64,000 bases of DNA from Isoetes taiwanensis. Its lineage: Eukaryota; Streptophyta; Lycopodiopsida; Isoetales; Isoetaceae. The notes beneath the pieces were generated by a model. The model was not told the origin of the DNA, made no database searches, and worked only from the letters and a program-made list of their open reading frames with translations. Made by a program: the position numbers and the translations under genes. This document shows positions 12,183 to 22,570 of the stretch, in pieces (the first letter of the stretch is position 1; each line of letters opens with the position of its first letter). The stretch is taken from positions 5,969,132-6,033,131 of the forward strand of contig JAJEKV010000011.1 of assembly GCA_021234155.1 (NCBI GenBank). The letters run 5' to 3'.

Positions 12183-12850
12183 CCTACACAATTACCCCCA
12201 CCTAAACCTAACATGTCTTTATCTTTATGTTAATCTGTAACCATAGGACATCAAATAAAACAATTTATACACTTTTACATGCTATCAAATACATTATAAA
12301 TGTTCTACATGTTGCATATGCATGTCCAATAAAAAAGACCACAATCTTTCGATTGACTATATCCATGATCAACATGTATGTTTTAAAAATAATACAAGGA
12401 TGTATAACAAGTATAGGCTCAAGTGGCTAGGTGGTTAGGCCATTGGGATGACAAAAACCCATCGACGACCATGGAAGTGAGAAAAGTCACCTAGGCCATT
12501 AAGATGGGGTACCACCTAAAGGCGCAAAAACCCATTGACTACCATATGGGTGAGAAATGTTACTCAAAAGATACCAATTCCAACATATACACAAAATTTA
12601 AATATTGAATTCTATGTCAATGAATCTTAAAAGTTTTTCCATAAACTTCCACGATTTTAGTTTGGTATTTGGGAACCATCTGGGGTAAGATTTGAGCAGT
12701 GTATTGTATTGAAAACCGTATAATTTGATGCATTTGAGGAGCTTAACGGCTTGTAGATGTCGCTTGAGGAATGAGAACGAATTTTTCTGGGCGATATCCT
12801 TTTTCTCTCCAAGCCACATTGTCTGCAAACTATCTTCAAAAATTTGGTTT
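12183..12850. other. Gene-free stretch with a doubled ~85-bp segment
   Basis: Two diverged copies of a segment containing AGGCCATT, AAAACCCATYGACNACCAT and TGAGAAA lie at about 12436-12560. The start (TGGCTAGGTGGTTAGG, 12430) looks like a pol III A-box, but no B-box follows at the right distance. Confidence 0.45.
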
Positions 12851-13213
12851 TCAACCTCTTCTATGATGAGTACTAGACCATGTCTCAAATACATCATCCC
12901 AATTGACGTCCTTCCGTAATGAGTACTCAATTCTAAGCAATATAGGTGTATCCAAAGTATTCAAGCACATTTGGTTTCTCAAAGCTGTCTCATAATCTGA
13001 TTTTTCTTCTGCTCCAAAGAGCTCTTCATAGAGTTTATCCATTTCTTCATCCCTATCTTGATTATTTATTCTTCCAATGCAATCTTCTTCTTCTTCTGTT
13101 GACACAGAAGCCTTATTCCAATAAGAAAACAGTGTGCTCTTAGCCATACTAAGGAATAGTGATGTTGGAAGAACTGATCCTACTACAAGAATAGGTGCCA
13201 AAGACCAAATCAA
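12851..13213 (-). CDS. Hypothetical protein, 120 aa, not recognised
   Basis: The open frame has a hydrophobic N-terminus (residues 1-25, possible signal or membrane segment) and a Glu/Asp-rich middle containing EEEEDCIGR and DKLYEELFGAEEKS. An overlapping - frame runs on to 12598. Together they could be two exons of a decayed gene. No family is recognised, and the frame may be chance. Confidence 0.25.
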   Translation of the reverse strand: MIWSLAPILVVGSVLPTSLFLSMAKSTLFSYWNKASVSTEEEEDCIGRINNQDRDEEMDKLYEELFGAEEKSDYETALRNQMCLNTLDTPILLRIEYSLRKDVNWDDVFETWSSTHHRRG

Positions 13214-13600
13214 TTATGCTTTATATAAGCCATTTTCATAATCAAATCTGCCGTTCTATCTTCCAAGTCATTGCCGGTGAAAACTGATGTAGAAATTCGT
13301 ATTTGCAGATGAGGGGATGCAGATTGCCTGAGGCTGATGTGCCGCTAAGCCTATTGGCGCCAAAAATTAGGGCAAAAAAGGATTCGGCCTTTTCGGTGAA
13401 AAAAAAAGTGTATCTATGTAATTGTAGAAAACTTATTACTATAAATAAAACTTATATAAGTCCTACTTCCAAAAAAGAATATTCAGGGAATATTCCTAAG
13501 AACCATTCCCCGACAATTGGTTTTCAAATGTAAGCCTTGTCCCATACTTTGGTTCTGAAGATGCAAACCCATGGTCAGACGTTGGTAGTCTCTACAACCC

Positions 13601-13732
13601 AATCAACCCAATTGGGTTGCAATTTTGCTCCGTGATTTTGCTCTGTTTGTTCTGGCTATGGAGGTCGTTGCTCCGGCAAATGGCGCCCTTTCAGCTCCGG
13701 CTTCTCAAGATACTCCCTGGAAGCACCAGCAG
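13601..13732 (+). pseudogene. Relic of CCoAOMT first exon
   Basis: Closely matches 14245-14395 of the intact gene: the same CAACCCAATTGGGTTG leader, the same 5' UTR, then ATG with Val-Val-Ala-Pro-Ala-Asn-Gly. It differs by Met-Glu instead of Met-Ala and lacks the Pro-Ala codons before the WKHQQ segment. The match stops at CAGCAG (13732) and runs into unrelated sequence with a doubled GTCGACCTTTGGAT. No later exons follow. It shows that at least one further gene copy once stood upstream. Confidence 0.85.
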
Positions 13733-13960
13733 GTCGACCTTTGGATGGTGCAGGTCGACCTTTGGATTTAGGGTTGGGTCCAACATTTACACTAAGATTG
13801 TTTAATATAGGATGTGTCCCAATGGGGCATGGCCCTTTTCAAAGACGTTGGCCAGACTTAAGGAACAGGAAGCTCAGTTGGAGAAACACCAGATGTAAGG
13901 AATAGAATGCTCGATTAGAGAAACAAAGAGGTTGAAAACATTTACAGGTTCTCAAATTGT

Positions 13961-13988
13961 GCCTAGCAATGCTGGGCACCGTAACTAG
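13961..13988 (+). mobile_element. Helitron 3' end
   Basis: The stem GCCTAGC-AAT-GCTGGGC (13961-13977) is followed by CACCGTAA-CTAG and then T (13989). This is the classic 3' terminal hairpin plus CTAG of Helitrons, which insert between A and T. I could not find its 5' end upstream. Confidence 0.6.
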
Positions 13989-14312
13989 TACATAAATAAT
14001 TTGCTGTGTACAATTTACTGTGAAATTTGCTGTAAGTCTGTGTATAATTTGCTGTGTATAATTTACTGTGAAATTTGCTGTAAGTCTGACTGAAATTGAT
14101 TGTGTATAATTTACTTGCAACTGGCAGCAACAGGTCATGTGAGAATGGCAAACCCATTTGTCTAGAATAGAATGGTTGCCACATAGCAGCCATTCGTTGG
14201 CTGATAAACTAGAATAGACACCAACTTTCATTTAATCCATCAACCCAATTGGGTTGATATTTTGCTCCGTGATTTCATTCTGTCCATTTCTTTTGCTCTG
14301 TTTGTTCTGGCT

Positions 14313-15376
<1,064 letters not shown>

Positions 15377-15600
15377 TGGAGCAACAGAATCGCGTCTGGG
15401 TATTTCTTAATCAGTAGAGTGTGTGCTTAATCTATCTAATTTCTCCTTGCCTCGGTTTGCAATATCTGCTTCCTATTCCAATTATTTGCTAGCATTTTGG
15501 TAGATTCTGACCCGATTTTACAATAGAGAATTAAAAATGATGTGATCAGAAAAAAAAATAGACACATTACCACCTTCAAATAATTTAACTTGTAAAGCCT
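15377..15600 (+). other. 3' UTR and flank of CCoAOMT gene
   Basis: Contains TTATTTGCTAGCATTTTGG and TTCTGACCCGATTTTACAA segments that recur at 21240-21530 and 22280-22500. It therefore defines the parent of the two relic 3' ends further right. Confidence 0.7.
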
Positions 15601-17530
15601 TTACTTCAGTGGTTGCATGTTCCTCTTAGCCCCTATAGCCCCTATAGCGATGCGGCTTGCTTCGTAAATATTGTTTTTACTTTTACTTCAAGAAAGCAAG
15701 AATTTCCTCTACAAAATCTTCAAGATATTTTACTTACAACTTTTCGGAATTGAGTGTCAAGGCACCCTTTGGGATAGATAAAAGGGGTGTTATATTTGTT
15801 GCATATGGAGCTTATGTGATTCTGCTGGTTCTTCCAACATTGCCTGGGTAGCTAATGCCTAATGCATTTTCAACTGATGGATTGCACATGCATTTGTTTA
15901 ACATTGTCACCAGCATTGCATGGTTAGCTAATGCCTGTCTAATGCATTTTCAACTGATGGATTGCACATGCATTTGATTGACATTGTCTAGTAGCATCAA
16001 AATGAACCTAAGCACTAAATTGACATGCATCTAACGTCCAATACCGCCCAGTAGCAACATGATGAACATGAGCACTAAGTCATTGGACAATGTGTATTTT
16101 TTGTTGTAGCATGAATTTTATGGACGTTTCATATTTTCAAGTGTAAATACTCACTTAAAAGGGCCATATTCTAAATACTTGCTAAACGGTCCAAGTATAT
16201 GTTTTATGTGAACAGAATGGTGGATTGGGATATGAGTTATGGTTATTAAACAACCCTACCCCTCATGAATTATAGCTTTCAAACTCATGAAGACAGATGT
16301 TGTCCTGTGTCACCAATCATGAGGGCTGAGTTTATATTGGTCCTTATTGCAAATAATACTGTTGCAAATAATTTTGCAAAACTTTAAACTTGGTTGCAGC
16401 AAATCTGAGTTATAAACCCATAAACTAATTCTATGTGGAATAATGCAAAACATGGTTTGTGGACGCATATTTTCTACATAGCAAGATAGAGCACAATATG
16501 CATCGCAACATGTTGTATCCAAAGCAATTGAAGATTATTTAAGCTGAAACAGCCGTATACATTACATGCAACACATTTTTAATGCAAGAAAAGGAATGTC
16601 CACTGTAATTGCAGACTGGCAATGGGAAAAAAGGGAAGCTTCAAATTTGTTGTGTCCTTTCAGTATTGTACATGATAAAACTCAACCTGTTAAAGATCCC
16701 CTGCATGGCATGTGAAACAGAGAACCTTACTCTGCACTGATGCTTTGTTGCTGCAACACTTTCATTTCGCCAACCTTGCATTTATGTCAACGACCTTGAA
16801 CTGGATCTCCCTCTTTATATATGCCATCTGACTTGCATGTCTCCTTGAGACAATTCACCTTGTCAGTCTTACTGAAATAGCAAAAAGGACAATTATCTGA
16901 TATGAAATGAAACATACTTTATCCAAGTCGAAAAATGCTATTTCTCGTAATTATTATCATACCATACAATTAGCTGTCATAATCATGTGATGCATCATGC
17001 ATTTTTACATTCCTTAAATCCATTGATATAACTCTGCTTCATGGCATTTGCTGGATTTACATTGCTAAACTACAGGTGAAACTTAAAGAGAATGTACAAC
17101 AAATGTAAAATTGGGGTTGAAACATGCTTTTGGAAAGCAAAGCAGTAACCTCTGCTACGGTACCCATTCAAGGCCATAAAATTATGCATGGCAACCTCTA
17201 AGTCTATTTGAACAAAACCAGAAATTGACATCTTTTCTTTGCAGAAAACCTTCCTGCCAGACTCTACATCCAGATTCTACGTCGATGGCAACATTAAAAC
17301 TTGATCTTCTCCAAAGCCATAGAATCCTTTCTTACCTAAATCAAGATTGCTCCTTGCAATAAGATAAAATCCGTGCTTGCATTCAATATGTAGCATAATA
17401 ACAGGGGGTTTTCTTTGTGTTTTTGTACGCTTTTTACTAAGGTTTTCCTATGATTTCGCGATGTATTCAAATGGATGTACTAATGCGTACATCTAGAGTG
17501 CACCATTTCTGAGCCATTGATTTTAGCCTT
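15601..17530. other. Gene-free stretch with tandem repeat
   Basis: 15835-15990 has two diverged tandem copies of a ~80-bp unit (TAGCTAATGCCT ... CAACTGATGGATTGCACATG). A shorter pair based on CAACATGATGAACATGAGC/CATCAAAATGAACCTAAGC follows to 16080. No gene, RNA or element end was recognised to 17530. The stretch is part of the DNA inserted between the CCoAOMT gene and its old downstream flank at 20971. Confidence 0.5.
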
Positions 17531-17538
17531 TTTTTTCC

Positions 17539-17709
17539 AATGGTCAACAACCAATGGCTCACAATAAAAGCCCCTTTTTTGTGCGTGTGGTGCATAATGG
17601 TCAACAACCAATGGCTCACAACAAAAGCCCTCCTTTTGTGTGTGTGGTGCATAATGGTCAACAACCAATGGCTCACAACAAAAGCCCTTTTTTTGTGTGT
17701 CACATGAAG
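17539..17709. repeat. Three tandem copies of a 57-bp unit
   Basis: Units begin at 17539, 17596 and 17653 with AATGGTCAACAACCAATGGC and are about 90% alike. The repeated open frames on both strands are only by-products of the repeat. Confidence 0.9.
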
Positions 17710-18173
17710 GGCTTGAAGGGCGCATGTAGTGCAGTTTCCCCCGGCAACACATTTCTTATCATAACTTTTGATCCAGAGCTCTGTTTGAGATGATTTTTAT
17801 TGAGTTGGAAAGCTCTCTCCGAGATCTTTTTGATAGTGTATGATATGGATATGTTTGGTTAAGTTATCTATGCTAAAACAGCAAGTTTTCGGCCGGGTTT
17901 GGTACGCTTTCACATCCTACCAGCTGATTAATACAGGATTGCGCTATTGGATATTGTTTTATGGCTCATTCCGAACGAAGCTTGCAACAAATTACCATGC
18001 ATTTTTAGATTTTGAGGCTTCTAGATCCTTGTGCTAACAAGCAGAAAAGTTTCCCACTTTGGTTTCTCACCACAAGAATCCATGGAGGCCAAAGGTCAGC
18101 TAAATTCCCAAATTGAAAAATATTTGTGTATGGATGTTGCAAACTTTATGACTTTCAGAATAATGGGATCAAT
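17710..18173. other. Gene-free spacer
   Basis: Ordinary AT-rich DNA between the 57-bp tandem repeat and the long inverted repeat. Nothing recognised. Confidence 0.5.
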
Positions 18174-19233
18174 CTGCTCTATCTTTATGGTAACTTTTAC
18201 TTATGTTCTATTTGTTTTATTGTGATGAAATTCAAAAGCTACAGGTGATGAAAGCCTCAAATGAATTCTAATTTTTTTCTGATTTGAATTCTAAAATTTG
18301 TGTCACACCAGGGGGGGGGGTGTGACGTCCCTAAGGCCCCGAAGGTTTAGTTCTTGAAGTATAGTATTTGCTAGATTAGACCCTAGCAAGTATTTTGTAA
18401 AAATTTTTTTGCAACACAAACCATTAACATCCAACATATAAAAATTAAATCCCCCAACACATAACAACCATTGACATTAACAACCAATACATAACTACCA
18501 TTGACATTAATTAACACAACCATTGGGTCCAACACATTTAAATTAAAATCCCCCTTAAACCCCTTTTGGTTTGGGTGCATATTCACAGAAGGGGTGGCGT
18601 GGGGCGGCGAGAGCCCTAATAATTGTATTTTCCCGCGTCTAAATCAACACCATATAGTATTCCGCTTGAAATCTTATAGTATTTTGCAAATCTTGTTATA
18701 CAGTATAGCAAATTTTGTACTTGCATACCCCACAAACGAGGAACTTTACGTACGGTGTAGATTAAGGAATAAGGGGTGAATATGCCTATCCAACGGCTCG
18801 TTGTCTTGAGTCACCCCCTCGTGAATATGCACCCAAACCAAAAAGGGGTTTAAGGGGATTTTAATTTAAATGTGTTGGACCCAATGGTTGTGTTAATTAA
18901 TGTCAATGGTAGTTATGTATTGGTTGTTAATGTCAATGGTTGTTATGTGTTGGGGGATTTAATTTTTATATGTTGGATGTTAATGGTTTGTGTTGCAAAA
19001 AATTTTTTACAAAATACTTGCTAGGGTCTAATCTAGCAAATACTATACTTCAAGAACTAAACCTTCGGGGCCTTAGGGACGTCACACCCCCCCCCCTGGT
19101 GTGACACAAATTTTAGAATTCAAATCAGAAAAAAATTAGAATTCATTTGAGGCTTTCATCACCTGTAGCTTTTGAATTTCATCACAATAAAACAAATAGA
19201 ACATAAGTAAAAGTTACCATAAAGATAGAGCAG
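18174..19233. repeat. Long near-perfect inverted repeat, arms ~424 bp
   Basis: The left arm (18174 to about 18597) is repeated in reverse at about 18811-19233 with very few differences, around a ~213-bp loop. The arms include a G-run at 18311-18319 mirrored by a C-run at 19086-19095, and GTTTGGGTGCATATTCAC near the loop. No target duplication is visible at the outer ends (CAAT before, TATA after). A transcript would form one very long double strand. Confidence 0.93.
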
Positions 19234-20900
19234 TATAAACATATTTGCAGGTTAAGTGAGATTTTGTAAGTCCATATACGAAGAAATGGCCTGAAATATT
19301 TTACTCTGTTTTTGCATGATGCTGGACATGACACCAGCATTGCATTTGCGACCAATACCAAGTTTCTGGTAGCTCAGTTTCAAGAAATGCAGGGCAAGGC
19401 CGATATAGTAAATGGATCAGCAGAGCAGGCTAGGTATGGTTGCAGAGCAGGCTAGGTATTGTTTTAGATTAAATGTTTGTCAATAGAGCCCATTTTTGCT
19501 CATAAGAGATCGCTCTTCCATATTCTTCTAACTTAGTCATCCACAACCCTTAAGATGCTGCAATGACATGGAAATAACAACCGAGCCACAAAGACATGAC
19601 AGTTAAGAGCCCCAAGATACCTTGATATCAGAAATTCGTTGAATGTGCTTTGGCATACCTCTGCCACAGAGCACAAAACAGAAAGGAAAAGAGCCTGATG
19701 GGGCAAGGATACAGGGCGTCCACTCTGAAACAATGACGAAACAAAATTGTTAGACCTCAACACGTTCAACACGTTTAAACACGTTTGCAAATTCAGAATC
19801 AATTTAGAAATATATTATGGTTGTCCCACTTCTATCAGCAATTCGAGTAGAGCCACAACCTCCTCAAGTTATCCCAGCAAAAAACACAGCCTCCTCACAA
19901 AAAGGGCAGTTATAGAACAATATCCAAATTCAACATCTAGCACCTTGGTAAAGCAGGTTTCAAAATCATCAACAATAAACCTTTACTTTACCAGTTAAGC
20001 TAAATAATGGGGTCATTGCTGTAGGAATAGTAATTATGTAAAGTAAAATCTTAGCAACTAATCGAGATACAAACCATGATCTCATTAATGGATTGATGTA
20101 AAGTTATTGTATAGTGATATTCTTGACCTGCCAGTTGAACCTGCTATTGGACTCTCAAGCAGCTGCTACATTCTTCAGACAATTTGTTGTGCCAAGTAAA
20201 TATATATCATAACCTCCTGACAAAAAACCTCAATAAGGTTTCTGCAAGTAACAACCTGCTTACAGATTGAGACTGAATCAAAGGCAATGGGCAGCAAAAT
20301 CGAACCATACCTCTATAGCTGGCAGTCTGCTCCAGGCATCATCTTCTTCTTGCTCGCTGCAAGGACAGAAGAAGCCGTCGAACTTCAAGAATCTTAAAAA
20401 AAGGACACTCATCAAATCATGACCATAGACCCAGTTTGGGAGTTATCTACATTCAGGATGTAAATAAAGCGAAACCTTGATTTACCTCCAGCAACGTGGA
20501 ACTTCATCCCGGCAAGGAATATGAATAAACATTCTGAAAATCCAAAGTAGAAGTCAAAGAACAGATCCATGGCATGGCAAATAGAGTCAAGATCATGTGG
20601 GAGAATTGCACCCTCAGAGGAACAAAAGAAAGATGCCCCGATGCTCTACCTGCAACTTGATTTTGAAACCCAACGTGCTTTTCAAAGGGCCAATGTTTTC
20701 CGATTTTGAGAACAGAACAGCTGGGATCACTTTTGACTACTAACAGAAGGAGCTTCGGAATTTCGAGTTGGCATCGAAAAACATTCACTGTGCTGCCCTT
20801 TTTTTCATGCTTTGGCTATGGCAGACTGCCGAGCTGCTCGAACCTATCTCTTTTTTTTTGCATAATCTGGATCATTGAGTTGACTTAATCTGAGCCGTTT
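19234..20900 (-). other. Probable Helitron body with possible captured exons
   Basis: Read leftward from the Helitron 5' end at 20970. Short open segments flanked by splice-like sites are visible: 19730 to about 19660 (CAG before, GT after; SGRPVSLPHQALFLSVLCS), about 20360-20312 (EQEEDDAWSRLPAIE) and 20788 to about 20650. Captured exons in this form are common in plant Helitrons. I cannot name the donors. No 3' end (hairpin plus CTRR) was found to the left. Confidence 0.35.
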
Positions 20901-20970
20901 AATCTAGGGCGTGGTTTAAGACACACGCCAAAACATTATTATATAGGATAGGATATAGGATAGGATAGGA
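20901..20970 (-). mobile_element. Helitron 5' end
   Basis: On the - strand the sequence starts TCCTATCCTATCC, reaches TATATAATAATGTTTTGGCG and GTGTGTC, closely like the 5' ends at 38946 and 62498. The end at 20970 is fixed by an empty site: the related flank at 22534-22573 continues without the insert after ...TTTTTA|TGGTC. The TCCTA units at the tip are expanded. Confidence 0.7.
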
Positions 20971-21010
20971 TGGTCAATAATTGCAGCAAAACATCAGCCT
21001 TATAGTTGAA

Positions 21011-21038
21011 CTAGTAAGGGTACCCAGCATTGCTGGGT
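21011..21038 (-). mobile_element. Helitron 3' end
   Basis: On the - strand the stem ACCCAGC-AAT-GCTGGGT (21038-21022) is followed by ACCCTTACTAG and T. The empty site at 22573/22574 (GTTGAA|TATC) shows that the insertion lies exactly after 21010, between A and T. Its body runs right and is cut short before 21140. Confidence 0.68.
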
Positions 21039-21139
21039 ATAAATTTGGGACATGTAAATGATAGGCCAGCAATGCTTACAACTCGAAAGGTGCAATAAAT
21101 GATAGGCCAGCAATGCTCCCAACTCGGAAGGTGTCCCTA

Positions 21140-21530
21140 CTTATGTACTAAGGCATTTCTTAATCAGTGCAGTGTGTGCTTAATCTATCAGCAACAAGGG
21201 GACAACGAGATGTGTTTATATTTATTAATTTCTCCTTGCCTCGCTTTGCAATATATGCTTCATATTCCAATTATTTGCTAGCATTTTAGTGGAGTCTTCA
21301 CCTGGAGGGATAGCCGAAGGTACAAACCTGAAACTTATAAATATACCCACATGCGAGGGATAGCCGAAGGTACAAACCTGAAACTTATAAATATACCCAC
21401 ATGCAATGGCAGCCTTTTTTCAAGTGGTACATTCTGACCCGATTTTACAATAGAGAATTAAAAATGATGTGATCAGAAAATTATAGACACATTACCACCT
21501 TCAAACAATTTAACTTGTAAAAAATAAAAA
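21140..21530 (+). pseudogene. Relic CCoAOMT 3' UTR, copy 2
   Basis: Matches the region after the intact gene's stop (15401-15600): CATTTCTTAATCAGTGCAG, TTATTTGCTAGCATTTTAG and TTCTGACCCGATTTTACAA. It also has a ~60-bp tandem pair (GAGGGATAGCCGAAGGTACA) and the AAACTTATAAATAT segment shared with 22320-22380. No coding exon remains. Confidence 0.8.
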
Positions 21531-21539
21531 CATTCATAT

Positions 21540-21618
21540 GGCTTCAAAGGCGGCTCGGACGTTCCGCATTGAGGGGGCGGCCACCACAATGCGGAACGTC
21601 CGAGCCGCCTTTGAAGCC
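21540..21618. repeat. Perfect 31-bp hairpin
   Basis: 21540-21570 is the exact reverse complement of 21588-21618, with a 17-nt GC-rich loop. The right arm is the first ten codons of the pseudogene at 21589, so the start of that gene has been copied in inverted form next to itself. Confidence 0.95.
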
Positions 21619-22071
21619 AGCCAGCTAGAGCTGAGAACCCAACAGAGTAGGGCTGAGACACAAGATTAGGAGATACAGGAGCTCTAGACAACTGTTGCCC
21701 AGCAATGCAAGGGCCTCCATGCCGAGATCCATGAACAATTGCGGCAATGCACCAATGAATTGGCCAAACAGTAGAAATTTCAACAGGAGCTAGGTTCTCG
21801 ACTCCAAGCAGCAGAGGCTGCAGCACGGGGCCAGACAAGCCCACATGCCCAACATCCCACAAGGCACCAACCAGGCAGACAGACGACACCTGCTCCATCT
21901 CGAACACCACACCCCTTTTGCTGTGAGCAGTCCACACCCCCAGACAACAGTCATCACCTGTTGGGACAACCAATGTTGCCCCGCGACTCAGTGAACAGCA
22001 AGAGCAGTGTGGTGGTGCGTGGAATCTCAGATGAAGCAGGAGAAAATCTCACCAAGCATCTCCAGGATTAG
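21589..22071 (+). pseudogene. Coiled-coil retroelement ORF fragment (possible LINE ORF1-like)
   Basis: From ATG at 21589 one frame runs to a TAG at 22069 with only three internal stops, all TAG. The decoded protein is Gln/Glu-rich with heptad-like spacing (ETQD, EIQEL, EIHEQLRQCTNELAKQ, RLQAAEAAARGQ), then a Pro/Thr/His linker, then SVVVRGISDEAGENLTKHLQ. The last part resembles the start of the RNA-binding domain in LINE ORF1 proteins (a VxGIPEExGE pattern), so a LINE-type nucleocapsid relic is my best guess. No reverse transcriptase follows: the frame ends where the CCoAOMT exon relic begins (about 22085). Confidence 0.45.
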
Positions 22072-22084
22072 ATCCTATCTCGCA

Positions 22085-22570
22085 TGGCATTGGGATTAAT
22101 AGGATATGACAACACATTATGGGCAGGATCTCTGGTGGCACCCTCGGATGAACCCCTGCGAAAATATATCGTATACTACAGAGATTTCGTTTTGGAATTG
22201 AATAAATTCTTGCCTCCTGATAAACAGATTGAAATCTCACAAATACCCATCAGCGATGGCATTAGGCTCTGCAGGCGAGGCAATATATGCTTCATATTCC
22301 GATTATTTGCTAGCATTTAGTGGAGTCTTCACCTGGAGGAATAGCCGAAGGTACAAACCTGAAACTTATAAATATAATATGCAATGGCAGCCTTTTTCAA
22401 GTGGTAGATTCTGACCCGATTTTACAAATTAGAGAATTAAAAAAAATGATGTGATCAGAAAAAAATAGCCACATTAGTACATTACCACCTTCAAACAATT
22501 GAACTTGTGAAAAAAAAAAACAGTCAATTTTTATGGTCAGTAATTGCAGCAAAACATCAGCTTTATAGTT
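22085..22570 (+). pseudogene. Relic CCoAOMT last exon plus 3' UTR, copy 3
   Basis: From GGATTAATAGGATATGAC onward it matches the intact gene's last exon from 15181 ([13 protein letters not shown] ... [12 protein letters not shown] ... CRR), about 95% alike and still in frame. It is fused upstream to the coiled-coil pseudogene. At the 3' end the normal stop is missing and the frame runs into UTR-like DNA shared with 21240-21530. Upstream exons and the metal-binding DADKDNY motif are absent, so it cannot be an enzyme. Confidence 0.88.

Noticed and set aside
12424-12460. tRNA-like or SINE-like A-box
   Set aside because: No B-box at the expected distance and no cloverleaf could be drawn.
14262-14312. 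Upstream in-frame extension of the CCoAOMT gene with a hydrophobic, signal-like segment
   Set aside because: No ATG in the extension. The enzyme family is cytosolic, and the ATG at 14313 gives normal family length.
17467-17793. ORFs with repeated residues on both strands
   Set aside because: They follow from the 57-bp (19-codon) tandem repeat. All frames of a period divisible by three look like this.
20948-21011. The 5' end at 20970 and the 3' end at 21011 as one very short Helitron
   Set aside because: They point away from each other, and the 40 bp between them is host flank found uninterrupted at 22534-22573.
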